Shown: positions 51,817-61,821, numbered from the stretch's first letter. The stretch is DNA of 64,000 nucleotides from Rhodocytophaga aerolata (GCF_030503435.1 NZ_JAUKPO010000007.1:275474-339473); one strand, 5' to 3'. Numbers and translations: made by a program. Notes: generated by a model not told the origin, from the letters alone.

Positions 51817-53415
51817 ATGAAAAAAATGCTTGATTTAGCACTCTCTCCGGAAGTAGCTTTCAATGAAGATGCCTTTACAAAGCATATCACGCAACTCCTC
51901 AGAATTACATCTACCGACCAGGTCACCATTCGGAAGTTAAAACGTTCCATTGATGCCCGTTCAAGGCAAATAAAGGTAAATGTGCAGGCAGAGGTATATG
52001 TAGGTGAACAAGCTCCTCTTTTACTCAGCTATAGAAAAGATTTTCCAAATGTACACAATGCTCCACAGGCTATAGTGGTAGGTGGCGGCCCTGCCGGAAT
52101 GTTTGCTGCCTTGCGCCTGATTGAACTAGAAATTAAGCCAATTGTGCTGGAACGTGGCAAAGATGTACGGTCTAGAAGAAGAGATTTAGCAGCTATTACC
52201 AAGCACCATACGGTAAATCCGGATTCCAACTATTGTTTTGGCGAGGGGGGCGCAGGAACCTATTCGGATGGTAAACTATATACTCGTTCTAAGAAAAGAG
52301 GCGATGTTCGACGTATTTTGGAGATTCTGGTGGCCCATGGAGCCACAGCAGATATCTTGGTAGATGCCCACCCTCATATTGGGACGAATAAGCTGCCAGG
52401 TATAGTAACGGAACTGCGAGAAAGTATCCTAAACGCTGGCGGGGAATTTCATTTCGATACAAAAGTGACAGATGTTGTGCTGAGCAACCAGGAAATAAAA
52501 GGAGTAATCACTGAAAAAGGCGATAAAATTGAAGGTCTTGGTGTGATACTGGCCACTGGGCATTCAGCCAGAGATATTTTTGAATTGCTGCACCACCGAG
52601 GTATCTATATAGAAGCCAAGCCTTTTGCTATGGGCGTACGCATCGAGCATCCCCAACCACTTATAGATCGTATCCAGTATCATTGTGAAAACCGGGGCGA
52701 ATATTTGCCGGCTTCTTCCTACGCTTTAGTGGCTCAGGTAAAACACAAGGGTGTAGAAAAAGGGGTATTCTCTTTTTGTATGTGCCCTGGAGGATACATA
52801 GTGCCTGCGGCTACGGCTCCCGGCGAAGTAGTGGTAAATGGCATGTCTCCTTCCCGCCGCGATTCTAAATATGCCAATTCGGGTATGGTCGTGGCTATCG
52901 ACGAAGACGATATGCTTCCTTATCAAAAATTTGGTCCGCTGGCGGGCTTACAAATGCAGAAAGAGCTAGAGCAGCGGGCTTGTCACTTGGCTGGGGGTAC
53001 GCAGGTTGCGCCTGCGCAAGTTATGTCAGATTTTGTGCAAGGGAAACTATCCAAAGAATTATTACCTACCTCTTATCAACCAGGTTTGCAGTCTGTGCAA
53101 ATGAACGAAGTACTTCCTGAGAATATTGCCTACCGATTAAAAGAAGGCTTTAAAATCTTTGGCCAGAAAATGAGAGGCTATTTAACTGACCAGGCACAGA
53201 TTATTGGTGTAGAGAGCCGTACATCTTCTCCGGTGCGTATTCCCAGAGATAAAGAAACCTTGGAACATGTACAGGTAAAACGCCTTTTCCCTTGTGCAGA
53301 AGGAGCAGGCTATGCTGGAGGCATTGTTTCAGCAGCTATGGATGGCGAGCGGTGTGCGGAAAAACTGGCTGCTATGTATGCTGGTAAAAAAGATGTTTCG
53401 TATACCTCTGCTTAA
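51817..53415 (+). CDS. FAD-dependent oxidoreductase of uncharacterised family
   Basis: A 532-residue flavoprotein. An N-terminal domain of about 80 residues (KKMLDLALSPEVAF...) precedes the FAD-binding VVGGGPAGMFAALRL near 86-100. Further conserved pieces are NYCFGEGGAGTYSDGKLYTR near 138-157, HPHIGTNKLPGIV near 187 and FCMCPGGYIVPA near 322, and the C-terminal FAD-ribityl segment EGAGYAGGIVSAAMDGE near 497-513. This uncharacterised family is widespread in bacteria; the electron partner and substrate are unknown. It is alone, 110 bases after the MORN gene. Confidence 0.88.
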   Translation: MKKMLDLALSPEVAFNEDAFTKHITQLLRITSTDQVTIRKLKRSIDARSRQIKVNVQAEVYVGEQAPLLLSYRKDFPNVHNAPQAIVVGGGPAGMFAALRLIELEIKPIVLERGKDVRSRRRDLAAITKHHTVNPDSNYCFGEGGAGTYSDGKLYTRSKKRGDVRRILEILVAHGATADILVDAHPHIGTNKLPGIVTELRESILNAGGEFHFDTKVTDVVLSNQEIKGVITEKGDKIEGLGVILATGHSARDIFELLHHRGIYIEAKPFAMGVRIEHPQPLIDRIQYHCENRGEYLPASSYALVAQVKHKGVEKGVFSFCMCPGGYIVPAATAPGEVVVNGMSPSRRDSKYANSGMVVAIDEDDMLPYQKFGPLAGLQMQKELEQRACHLAGGTQVAPAQVMSDFVQGKLSKELLPTSYQPGLQSVQMNEVLPENIAYRLKEGFKIFGQKMRGYLTDQAQIIGVESRTSSPVRIPRDKETLEHVQVKRLFPCAEGAGYAGGIVSAAMDGERCAEKLAAMYAGKKDVSYTSA

Positions 53416-53695
53416 GCCTTCTGGCCAAATGCTTACACCCCCTTATTAAAGCATTTCTATAGACTTACTCAGCTGATGGCACATAAGCTAGCACACCTAA
53501 GTTTACTCAATATTTGTGCTGATAAATTTTTCATGAGGCAACAATTGAAAGTTTTGCTTTTTTTCTTATTTTAGATACCCGTCCCAATAAAAAATTAAAA
53601 ATAGCATAACTAATTCCTATACATTTTAGTTGAATTTGCGTAGTATATATAAACCCGTTAAGTAGTATGATATAGAAATTCAATTTACTAATGCC

Positions 53696-53941
53696 ATGAC
53701 TATCAAATACCTGATTCTTTGGATACTAAGCTTTGCCACGGTTACCTGGATACTGATTAAAGCGTTGCGCAAAAGCTATTTTCCGCCCCATAACGACGAC
53801 GACGGAGGTACTCCTGTAGATATAAATCTGCCAATTTATGATCCACCTAGTGGAAATGGGTTAGATGATCTGCTGATCGACCGCCCGCCTAAGAACTTTG
53901 GAGATGGCCCCACAAAGCCAGTTCCTCAACAAATGCACTGA
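53696..53941 (+). CDS. Small membrane-anchored protein
   Basis: An 81-residue protein with one N-terminal membrane helix (about 4-22, YLILWILSFATVTWILI), then a basic KALRKSYF, then a Pro/Asp-rich tail (DDDGGTPVDINLPIYDPPSG, ending RPPKNFGDGPTKPVPQQMH). The tail is probably disordered and cytosolic or periplasmic. Its TGA stop is inside a hairpin. No known family. Confidence 0.6.
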   Translation: MTIKYLILWILSFATVTWILIKALRKSYFPPHNDDDGGTPVDINLPIYDPPSGNGLDDLLIDRPPKNFGDGPTKPVPQQMH

Positions 53942-53964
53942 GACGTTGCCCGGCAACGTCTCAG
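53938..53964. terminator. Hairpin containing the stop codon of the small membrane protein
   Basis: CTGAGACGTTGCC / GGCAACGTCTCAG, 13-base perfect arms around one central C. The TGA stop (53939-53941) is in the left arm. It also lies after the convergent dehydrogenase gene. No long T run, so a terminator role is likely but not certain. Confidence 0.6.
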
Positions 53965-53986
53965 TTGTCTATAGCCGTTATGTATA

Positions 53987-54883
53987 CTATTGAGAAGATT
54001 TTTTTCCCCGGGTTGCTTTTTCTATTTCATCCCAAAGTTGTCCGGGAATGGCATCCAGCATAGAGAACTCTCCGGCACCGTACAACCACTCGCCTCCATC
54101 TATTGTAATTACCTCGCCATTTACAAAAGCAGAAAACTCAGAAACCAGATAAGCCGCCAGATTAGCTAGCTCCTGGTGCTCTCCTACACGTTTTAAAGGT
54201 ACTCTTTCTGCAGGGTCCAGTTTTTTTGCTAAATCGCCAGGTAAGGCATCAGCCGGAAATAGTCTTTTCCAGGCACCCTCCGTTGGAAAAGGTCCGGGAG
54301 CTATGGCATTACTCCGTATTCCGTATTTTGCCCATTCTACAGCCAGCGAACGGGTAAGAGCTAGTACACCAGCTTTAGCACAAGCCGAAGGAACGACAAA
54401 GCCCGAACCAGTCCAAGCGTAGGTAGTAACGATATTGAGAATGGTACCTGGTTGTTTGCTGGCAATCCACTCCTTACCAAGAGCAAGTGTAAAATTGTAG
54501 GTTCCTTTTAGCACAATATCTACAATAGTATCAAAAGCTTTGGCTGATAAACGTTCGGTAGGGCTTATAAAGTTGCCCGCTGCATTGTTTACTAGTGCAT
54601 CTACCCTCCCAAAAACTTCCTTGGCTTTAGTTATTACTTGTTCGGTATCTGCGTAATTTCGTACGTCGCAAGCTACTGGCAATACCTTTCCACCAGTTTG
54701 TTGCATAAGTTCAGTAGCCGTTTGCTCTAATACATCCAGCTTACGGCTGGCAATTACCAGGTTGGCTCCTAATTCCAGAAAATATTTACCCATGGATTTT
54801 CCCAAACCTGTACCTCCGCCGGTGATTAGTATTGTCTGGCCTTGAAGAGCATTGTCGCGTAACATAGATTTTGTGTGTGCCAT
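53987..54883 (-). CDS. SDR-family 2,4-dienoyl-CoA-reductase-like enzyme
   Basis: A 298-residue NAD(P)H-dependent oxidoreductase starting at ATG 54883 (MAHTKSMLRD); an upstream in-frame start is less likely. The cofactor motif is TGGGTGLGKSMG near 22-33, then DVRNYAD near 79 and NNAAGNFISP near 102-111. The usual SDR Tyr of YxxxK is replaced (VVPSACAKAGV), as in mitochondrial-type 2,4-dienoyl-CoA reductases, with IRSNAIAPGPFPTEGAWKRL near 200-219 also matching that branch. Role: shortening unsaturated fatty acids. Substrate inferred from motifs only. Confidence 0.85.
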   Translation of the reverse strand: MAHTKSMLRDNALQGQTILITGGGTGLGKSMGKYFLELGANLVIASRKLDVLEQTATELMQQTGGKVLPVACDVRNYADTEQVITKAKEVFGRVDALVNNAAGNFISPTERLSAKAFDTIVDIVLKGTYNFTLALGKEWIASKQPGTILNIVTTYAWTGSGFVVPSACAKAGVLALTRSLAVEWAKYGIRSNAIAPGPFPTEGAWKRLFPADALPGDLAKKLDPAERVPLKRVGEHQELANLAAYLVSEFSAFVNGEVITIDGGEWLYGAGEFSMLDAIPGQLWDEIEKATRGKKSSQ

Positions 54884-55248
54884 ATTGGTTTGTTTAATTG
54901 CGTACAAGAAAGATAACATAAAATACCTAACATCCCTTTTGTGGCTAAGCAGTTGTTGAAAGAGTAATTAAACTTAAGACTTACAAAAGCCGTAAAGTTA
55001 AACAGTAGCCGATCAGGAATAGGCTTTATAAAAGTATAGCAATTGCACAGGTAAAAGGCTTTGTTGAAGTATAGGCTATTGATGGACAATCATTGCTTGA
55101 AAGATATATGTGGGTAAAATATACTTGTAAACATATACGAAAATTTACTACTTTACCGGATAATAGCCTGTAAGTGCCTGAATTTTACGTGTGCCCTGAA
55201 AATGATTAATACATTTAGTACGAACTTTCAATAACAAAAAATATACTT
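54884..55248. other. Intergenic region between dienoyl reductase and OmpA lipoprotein
   Basis: 365 AT-rich bases between divergent genes with no credible coding sequence or RNA structure. Probably holds promoters of both genes; no clear -7/-33 pair could be assigned. Confidence 0.35.
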
Positions 55249-56238
55249 ATGAAAACGTATTTACTTTATACCAGCATGTTGTTTATTAGTGTGAGTAGTT
55301 TAAGCAGTTGTGTTACAGCCAAACGATACGACGATATGGCGGCACGTGCCCGGCAGGCAGAGATAAGCAAAGCAGAATGTGAAGAGAAAATAGCTCTACT
55401 GGATGAGGACAAGAAACGCGCAGAAGCTCAGATACAGAGCCTGAATTCATTAACAGCCAGATTGCGTGAAGACAGCGTTCGTACACAGGATTTATATAGT
55501 AAGAATAAAGTGCTTTTAGATGACCTGTTTGATAAGTACGACCGCCTGAATAAGTCATATAACGGTCTGCTGGCCAATAGCGCGGCGGAAGCAGGCACCT
55601 TATCTAAAAACCTATCAGAAAAGGAAAGGGAACTGCTGGCCATGGAGCAAAACCTGTTAGCCAATAAAGCACAGGTAGATAAGTTGAGTGCCGACCTAAG
55701 TGCCCGGGAACAACGCCTGGGCGAACTGGAGCAAATACTAAAAGAAAAAGACCAGGCAGTGAATGATTTAAGAGACAAAGTAAACAAAGCCTTGCTTGGT
55801 TTCAAAGATAGCGGACTCACCGTAGATGTGCGTAATGGAAAGGTATATGTATCCCTTGCCGAAAAGCTACTGTTTAAATCCGGAAGTTATGCCATTGATC
55901 CCAAAGGCGTAGAAGCACTTACCCGTTTGGCAGGCGCATTAAAAGATCAGCAGGATATAAATGTAATGGTAGAAGGCCATACAGACGATGTACCGGTGTC
56001 CAAAGACAACGCTTGCATAGATGATAACTGGGATTTGAGTGTACTGCGGGCTACTTCCATTGTAAATACACTGGTAAGTAAAGGAGTGCCTCCTGCCAGG
56101 TTGATAGCTGCAGGTAAAGGAGAATTTTCGCCGGTTGAAGCAGCAAAAACAGCTGAAGCCCGCCAGCGCAACCGCCGTACAGAAATCATTCTGACTCCTA
56201 AGCTGGACGAATTGTTTCAGATATTGAATGTAAACTAA
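55249..56238 (+). CDS. OmpA-family lipoprotein with long coiled coil
   Basis: A 329-residue outer-membrane-linked lipoprotein. The lipobox ends at Cys21 (SSLSSCVTAKRYD). A coiled coil covers about 25-185 with heptads such as EISKAECEEKIALLDEDKKRA (split). The C-terminal OmpA domain (200-320) has SGSYAIDPKG near 217, VEGHTDDVPVSK near 244 and NWDLSVLRATSIVN near 262-275, the peptidoglycan-binding signature. It tethers the outer membrane to peptidoglycan. Followed 91 bases later by a methyltransferase gene. Confidence 0.92.
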   Translation: MKTYLLYTSMLFISVSSLSSCVTAKRYDDMAARARQAEISKAECEEKIALLDEDKKRAEAQIQSLNSLTARLREDSVRTQDLYSKNKVLLDDLFDKYDRLNKSYNGLLANSAAEAGTLSKNLSEKERELLAMEQNLLANKAQVDKLSADLSAREQRLGELEQILKEKDQAVNDLRDKVNKALLGFKDSGLTVDVRNGKVYVSLAEKLLFKSGSYAIDPKGVEALTRLAGALKDQQDINVMVEGHTDDVPVSKDNACIDDNWDLSVLRATSIVNTLVSKGVPPARLIAAGKGEFSPVEAAKTAEARQRNRRTEIILTPKLDELFQILNVN

Positions 56239-56329
56239 GTGTGAGACATATTCTGTAAAATGACTGAATTTTGTAGGGGAGCTTGTACGTTATAGAGTGC
56301 AGTCATTTTATGTATAACAATATTTTGCC

Positions 56330-57085
56330 ATGAGTATATCCGCACAGGTTCAGCAAGCCTACGAGAAACAATATGAAAGTTATCAATCAGCGTGGCGGGA
56401 GATTGGTGCCCAGCAAAAAGCATTAAATATTATTGAATTAACACGAGGCCTGAAGCTAAACAAAGTGTTGGAAGTAGGAGCCGGCGATGGCAGTATTTTG
56501 CAAGTCCTCAGCAAACATTCGTTTGCTAACGAATTATATGCCGTAGAAATATCATCCAGTGCCTTGCAGCAGATTCACCAAAGGCAATTGCCGCAACTTA
56601 AACAAGCTGTATTATTTGATGGATATACCCTGCCTTTTGCCGATCAGACATTCGATTTAGTAATATTGTCGCATGTGTTAGAGCACGTAGAGTTTGAACG
56701 TACGTTGTTGAGGGAATTACTAAGAGTAGCCAATTACCAGATAATAGAAGTTCCCAAAGATTACCGCTTCAATGTTGACAAAAAGGTGAACCATTTCTTA
56801 GCCTATGGTCATATTAACATGTATACGCCTTCTTCACTCCGCTTTTTGCTTAGATCTGAAGGGTATGAAATTCTAAAACAAAAGGTAGCTATCTATTCAC
56901 AAAAGACCTATCAGTATATGTTTGCAGGACCTAGAGGTAGCACTATTAAACGTATAAAAGCTGATTTGCTTTATTTGTTCAAAAGAACCATGGTTTCCTT
57001 TCCAGCTAATCGGGTACGTGATCATTTTGCCAATACCATTACGGTGCTTACAACTAAAGGGAAGGGCGGAGTAGAAATATTTTAG
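56330..57085 (+). CDS. Class I SAM-dependent methyltransferase
   Basis: A 251-residue enzyme with the SAM-binding motif [15 protein letters not shown] near 44-58, then [23 protein letters not shown] near 100-122 (Methyltransf_11 pattern). The C-terminal half (about 150-245) is basic and has a short hydrophobic segment near 203. Substrate cannot be told. It sits between the OmpA lipoprotein and ffh, with an imperfect hairpin downstream. Confidence 0.85.
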   Translation: MSISAQVQQAYEKQYESYQSAWREIGAQQKALNIIELTRGLKLNKVLEVGAGDGSILQVLSKHSFANELYAVEISSSALQQIHQRQLPQLKQAVLFDGYTLPFADQTFDLVILSHVLEHVEFERTLLRELLRVANYQIIEVPKDYRFNVDKKVNHFLAYGHINMYTPSSLRFLLRSEGYEILKQKVAIYSQKTYQYMFAGPRGSTIKRIKADLLYLFKRTMVSFPANRVRDHFANTITVLTTKGKGGVEIF

Positions 57086-57094
57086 TTGATTGTA

Positions 57095-57136
57095 AGCAAG
57101 CTAAACCCAAAACTGCAGGTTAGACTGCTTTTTTTA
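57095..57136 (+). terminator. Imperfect terminator before ffh
   Basis: AAGCAAGCTAAACC pairs imperfectly with GGTTAGACTGCTT, followed by a T6 run. The ffh promoter candidate TATTTTTG (57138-57145) comes right after it. Confidence 0.5.
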
Positions 57137-57231
57137 GTATTTTTGTAACTATCTTAAAAATACATGCATAGAGTAAGTAATGTGGCTTATTCTACTAGCA
57201 ACCAACCGTAAACATCAGCAAATTCAAAAAT

Positions 57232-58563
57232 ATGTTTGAAAATTTAAGTTCTAAATTAGACAAGGCATTTAAGACCTTAAAAGGGCAGGGGAGAATATCA
57301 GATATCAACGTCGCCGCTACAGTAAAAGAAATTCGGAAAGCTTTAGTAGATGCCGACGTTAACTATAAAGTGGCTAAAACGGTAACTGACAAAATCCGGG
57401 ATGAAGCCTTAGGAAAAGAAGTATTAATATCTGTGCAGCCAGGACAATTGCTTGTGAAGATTGTACATGAGGAGCTGACCAAGCTGATGGGCGAAACAAA
57501 GCAAGATATTAATATTAAAGGCGATCCGGCCATTATATTAATTGCTGGTTTACAAGGTTCCGGTAAAACTACTTTTAGTGGAAAGCTGGCTAATTATTTG
57601 AAAAAAACCGGCCGTAATGTATTGCTGGTTGCCTGCGATATTTATCGCCCTGCGGCTATTGATCAATTAAAGGTGTTGGGCGAGCAAGTGGGTGTAGAAG
57701 TATATGCAGAGCCAGAAAATAAAAATGCTGTTCAAATTGCTAAAAATGCCATTCAACATGCCAAGAATACCAACAAGAAAATTGTCATCGTTGATACAGC
57801 AGGCCGTCTGGCGATAGATGAGCAAATGATGCGTGAGATTGCTGAAGTGAAAAAGGCTATTGCCCCCACCGAGACATTATTTGTCGTTGACTCTATGACC
57901 GGTCAGGATGCGGTAAATACTGCCAAAACTTTCAATGAACGGTTGAATTTTGATGGCGTTGTACTTACCAAACTAGATGGGGATAGCCGTGGAGGAGCGG
58001 CTCTTTCTATCCGCTCAGTAGTGGAGAAACCCATTAAATTTATAAGTACCGGAGAAAAGATGGAAGCTATTGATCTTTTCTATCCCGATCGTATGGCAAG
58101 CCGTATTCTGGGTATGGGTGACGTGATTTCCTTGGTAGAGAAAGCACAGCAAGCCTTTGATGAAGATGAGGCCCGCCGTATCAATCAGCAAATCCGCAAA
58201 AATCAGTTCAATTTCGATGACTTTATATCACAGCTGGAGCAGATCAAGAAAATGGGTAACATTAAAGATCTGGTAAGTATGATTCCTGGGGTAAGCAAGA
58301 TGATGAAAGATGTAGAAATAGATGATGATGCATTTAAGCCTATAGAAGCTATTATCCGGTCAATGACAAAGAAAGAACGGGCGAACCCCGACATGATAGA
58401 TGGTAGCCGCCGCAGAAGAATTGCAGCCGGTAGCGGTACCTCTATTCAGCAGGTAAATAACCTCATGAAACAATTTGGCGATATGCGCAAAATGATGCGT
58501 TCTATGAGTCAGATGGGAAGCGGCAAAGATGCCCTCCGCAAAATGAAGAACATGGGAAAGTAA
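57232..58563 (+). CDS. ffh: Signal recognition particle protein Ffh
   Basis: GTPase that with SRP RNA targets nascent membrane proteins to SecYEG. The 443-residue protein has the N domain (1-85), the G domain with GLQGSGKTTFSGKLA near 103-117, DTAGRL near 187-192 and TKLDGDSRGGAAL near 246-258, and a methionine-rich M domain (about 325-443; MKQFGDMRKMMRSMSQMG) that binds RNA and signal sequences. No SRP RNA gene was recognised in the window. A strong bidirectional terminator follows. Confidence 0.97.
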   Translation: MFENLSSKLDKAFKTLKGQGRISDINVAATVKEIRKALVDADVNYKVAKTVTDKIRDEALGKEVLISVQPGQLLVKIVHEELTKLMGETKQDINIKGDPAIILIAGLQGSGKTTFSGKLANYLKKTGRNVLLVACDIYRPAAIDQLKVLGEQVGVEVYAEPENKNAVQIAKNAIQHAKNTNKKIVIVDTAGRLAIDEQMMREIAEVKKAIAPTETLFVVDSMTGQDAVNTAKTFNERLNFDGVVLTKLDGDSRGGAALSIRSVVEKPIKFISTGEKMEAIDLFYPDRMASRILGMGDVISLVEKAQQAFDEDEARRINQQIRKNQFNFDDFISQLEQIKKMGNIKDLVSMIPGVSKMMKDVEIDDDAFKPIEAIIRSMTKKERANPDMIDGSRRRRIAAGSGTSIQQVNNLMKQFGDMRKMMRSMSQMGSGKDALRKMKNMGK

Positions 58564-58587
58564 GGTGAACCACTAAATATATTTTTC

Positions 58588-58631
58588 ATAAACAAAAGAG
58601 GCTGTTAAAATTAACAGCCTCTTTTGTTTAT
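58588..58631. terminator. Bidirectional terminator between ffh and pdhB
   Basis: Perfect 21-base arms (58588-58608, 58611-58631), core AACAAAAGAGGCTGTTAA / TTAACAGCCTCTTTTGTT. T-rich on both strands. Confidence 0.92.
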
Positions 58632-58683
58632 ATATCTGTATAGAATACTAACTCATTATCCATTCGTCAATATTTACTATTCA

Positions 58684-59661
58684 TTACTTGTAGGTTACTG
58701 CTTGTATTGCTTGCAGTGTTCTCTTAACATTAGGCAATACAGCTTCAATTAATGTGGGTGCATAGGGCAAAGGCACATCCATACTGTTTACCCGGTGAAT
58801 AGGCGCATCTAGATAATCAAAGGCATGCCGCTGTACATGAAAAGTTACTTCCGTAGAAATAGCTGCCAGAGGCCATGCTTCTTCTACAATAACCAGGCGG
58901 TTGGTTTTCTTAACAGAGTTCACAACCGTAGCGTAATCAATTGGGCGTACAGACATTAGATCAATTACTTCCGCAGCAATTCCATTTTTTTCAGCTTCCG
59001 CAGCAGCTTGTAAAGCTACTTTCATCATTTTTCCGAATGATACGAGTGTTACATCGGTGCCTTGCTTTACTACCTCTGCTTTACCAATAGGAATCAGGTA
59101 CTCTTCTTCAGGTACTTCGCCTTTGTCACCATACATTAATTCTGATTCCATAAAAATAACCGGATCGTCGTCGCGGATAGCAGATTTAAGTAATCCTTTG
59201 GCATTGTATGGATTAGAAGCTACGACAACCTTAAGGCCGGCGGTATTAGCATACCAATTTTCAAAATTTTGAGAGTGCTGAGAGCTGAGCATACCAGCAT
59301 TACCTGTAGGGCCACGGAATACCACCGGCGCAGAATACTGGCCACCCGACATAGACATAATTTTTGCAGCCCCATTAATAATTTGGTCAATAGCTACCAA
59401 TGAAAAGTTAAACGTCATAAATTCTATAATGGGACGAAGTCCGTTCATGGCTGCTCCTACTCCAATACCGGCAAAGCCAAGTTCAGCAATAGGCGTATCT
59501 ATTACCCGCTGAGGTCCGAATTCGTCCAGCATACCCTGACTTACTTTATAGGCACCATTGTATTCAGCTACTTCTTCACCCATCAAAAAAATGCGTTCAT
59601 CTCTGCGCATCTCTTCTGACATTGCTTCCCGTAAGGCCTCTCTAAATTGTATCTCTCTCAT
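58684..59661 (-). CDS. pdhB: Pyruvate dehydrogenase E1 component, beta subunit
   Basis: With E1 alpha and TPP decarboxylates pyruvate. The 325-residue protein starts REIQFREALREAMSEEM and has FLMGEEVAEYNGAYKVSQGM near 25-44, IIEFMTFNFSLVAIDQI near 79-95 and MESELMYGDKGEVPEEEY near 172-189, all typical of PdhB rather than branched-chain subunits. The alpha subunit is not in the window. The closely related 2-oxoisovalerate E1 beta is an alternative. Confidence 0.93.
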   Translation of the reverse strand: MREIQFREALREAMSEEMRRDERIFLMGEEVAEYNGAYKVSQGMLDEFGPQRVIDTPIAELGFAGIGVGAAMNGLRPIIEFMTFNFSLVAIDQIINGAAKIMSMSGGQYSAPVVFRGPTGNAGMLSSQHSQNFENWYANTAGLKVVVASNPYNAKGLLKSAIRDDDPVIFMESELMYGDKGEVPEEEYLIPIGKAEVVKQGTDVTLVSFGKMMKVALQAAAEAEKNGIAAEVIDLMSVRPIDYATVVNSVKKTNRLVIVEEAWPLAAISTEVTFHVQRHAFDYLDAPIHRVNSMDVPLPYAPTLIEAVLPNVKRTLQAIQAVTYK

Positions 59662-59833
59662 GTGAAATAATCTTTAATTATAAGCGTAATAATATGTTTG
59701 CAGCCTGCATACCTTAGACTTGCCCGGCATTTCAACGGCTGCAAAGGTAGAAGATATTTTGTTTATTGTAAAGTATATTGTTTGGCTTCCCTACACAAAT
59801 TTTATGGGTGTATGTTATCGCAAAAGACGTAAA

Positions 59834-59861
59834 AAAACCTGCCTCTATGGAGGCAGGTTTT
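59834..59861 (-). terminator. Terminator after the OmpA-TPR gene
   Basis: AAAACCTGCCTC / GAGGCAGGTTTT with a four-base loop (59834-59845, 59850-59861). Read on the minus strand a run of seven T follows, as expected for the OmpA-TPR transcript. Confidence 0.88.
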
Positions 59862-59884
59862 GTATACCTTATTACTTATAAGAA

Positions 59885-61672
59885 CTATCTAAGAGCATTT
59901 TTGAAGCTTTCAGAATTAGCATATGCATCGAACTCTAAGTCTTGCATAGCTTTTGTTCTTAAATCACTGCTTCCACTAACAGCTTTCTTCAAAGCATCTA
60001 GCATGGCGCTTTCATTTTTAGCTCTGGCCGCAGCAATAGCTGTAACATAGTGAGTCATAGCATCTGCACCTTCTTTAGCAGCAGCTTCATTTAGGGTACC
60101 AAGAGCCGCATCATACTGCTTAGCCAATACTTGAGCAAGGCCTTTGTTGTATAGTACATTTACATCGTCGCCAGCCTGAGACAGTGTATTTACTGCTTCA
60201 CTGTAGTTAGCAGATCTAATTTGCATTACACCTTTAGCAGCATTAATAGCTTTTGTTACTTCTTCGTTACCTGTTTGCTGAGTTGCTTTGTTGATAGCTT
60301 CCATAGCTTCTTTTCTCATACCTTTCATGCTATAAGCTACTGCTAAGTTGTTGTATACTTCAGCAGATTCTTGCTTGTTTCTAGCCATTTCCAGGTGAGT
60401 AATAGCCATATCAGCAAGTTGAGTTTTACGTGACTGATCTGTCTCTTTTTTTGCTAACTCTAAGTGAATAGCACCTAAGTCATTATGAGATTGCCAGTTG
60501 TCAGTTTTCTTTACATATGCTTCATAAATACCTTTCTTCTCATTCAAATCAGGAGTTAATGTAGCAGCATAGGCTAGTTCTTTTGCATTCAAAGCACTGG
60601 TGTCAGCTCTGCCTTCAGCCATTTGCTTAGCTATTACAGCTATTTCATTATCTGGCTTCTTCTCCATTAGAGTTAACATCTCAGTTTGAGCTGTTCTCAA
60701 TTTTGGATATACCTGATTTAATAAAGTTCTGTAGTACGGAAGTTTGTGCAGTTCATCTTCTTTTGTTTCAAAATCTCCACTACCATCAATAACAGTCAGA
60801 ATTTGTTGTTCTTGTTCTTCATTCAAGATATCAGTAGCTGCTAAAGTATCTTTCAGTTGCTGCCAGTCCTGGATGATAGGCTTCAGAACAAACTCTACAG
60901 AATCTGCTTTTTGTTTGTAGTTGTAAGATCTCATTTTGCCACGGTAGTATTTTTCAATGGCTTCAGCTCTGTTTTCAGACAACCGGGAGTTTACTCTTTC
61001 AGCACCTTCTGGTGAGTGAGTACCGGTAATAGTAACTGTTTTAGTTACGTTCTTCTCTTGAATGAATGCATCTAGAAATTTACCTCTGGTACTTCTTGTT
61101 TCACTGGTACGCAACTGAGCGCTACCTTGAGGGAAGAAAAAGGCAACATCTACCGGCTCAAACTCAGGATTAGGATTGTATCCGCTCTCTGCATAAGCTA
61201 CCAGATCTGCTTCTTTTACCAGCTTAGAGGTAGTAATAATACCTTTAGCAATAGGCATCTCTGGAGTGGTTTTAGATTTTTTGCCTTTTGCTGCTGTACC
61301 TTGAACTACTAACTCACCTCTTTCCATACCTTCCTGATAAGGAAAAGAGAAGTTTTTCTCGAGTTTGGGTTGTTCTTTTTTAGCATTTGGAAAATCAGCT
61401 GCGGCATACTCAAGATTACCTACATCTGTTTTTTTGTCGCCATACTTATAATCTACATCCGCCGTATAGGTTGTTTTTTTCTTTAACATTTTCACTGGAA
61501 GTGTTCCAGCAACATCAAATTTTACTTCGTCTGCATGCACTTCAAGAGGATTGGGTGTTACTTTCATCTCCTGGTCTTTAGACATTTTTACCATCTTAGG
61601 CAATGTACAGCTGGAGTAGCCCATTGCACTAACGATAGCAATCGTAGACAGTAAACTTCTAGTTCGAATCAT
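59885..61672 (-). CDS. Outer-membrane lipoprotein with OmpA-like and TPR domains
   Basis: A 595-residue lipoprotein, lipobox near Cys22 (GYSSCTLP). An N-terminal beta-rich region (30-170) precedes an OmpA-like segment at about 190-255 (VAFFFPQGSAQLRTSE, TITGTHSPEGAERVNSRLSENRAEAIEKYY is split). The Asp/Arg peptidoglycan contacts of classic OmpA appear altered. TPR-like repeats cover about 370-590 (DNWQSHNDLGAIHLEL, AEVYNNLAVAYSMKGM, NVLYNKGLAQVLAKQYDAALGTL). The fusion points to an envelope scaffold. Cys-free mature part. No partner is adjacent. Confidence 0.82.
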   Translation of the reverse strand: MIRTRSLLSTIAIVSAMGYSSCTLPKMVKMSKDQEMKVTPNPLEVHADEVKFDVAGTLPVKMLKKKTTYTADVDYKYGDKKTDVGNLEYAAADFPNAKKEQPKLEKNFSFPYQEGMERGELVVQGTAAKGKKSKTTPEMPIAKGIITTSKLVKEADLVAYAESGYNPNPEFEPVDVAFFFPQGSAQLRTSETRSTRGKFLDAFIQEKNVTKTVTITGTHSPEGAERVNSRLSENRAEAIEKYYRGKMRSYNYKQKADSVEFVLKPIIQDWQQLKDTLAATDILNEEQEQQILTVIDGSGDFETKEDELHKLPYYRTLLNQVYPKLRTAQTEMLTLMEKKPDNEIAVIAKQMAEGRADTSALNAKELAYAATLTPDLNEKKGIYEAYVKKTDNWQSHNDLGAIHLELAKKETDQSRKTQLADMAITHLEMARNKQESAEVYNNLAVAYSMKGMRKEAMEAINKATQQTGNEEVTKAINAAKGVMQIRSANYSEAVNTLSQAGDDVNVLYNKGLAQVLAKQYDAALGTLNEAAAKEGADAMTHYVTAIAAARAKNESAMLDALKKAVSGSSDLRTKAMQDLEFDAYANSESFKNALR

Positions 61673-61821
61673 GGTCTCAATTTGTTTAGTTGCGATTTGA
61701 TATTTGGTTGCGAAATTATAGAGATATTAAATTTATTACAATTTTGGTGACACTTTTTTTGTAATTTGCGTATAAAGGAACTAAATTCAACCAACGTTTT
61801 TTTGCAACTTTTGTTTTATCT

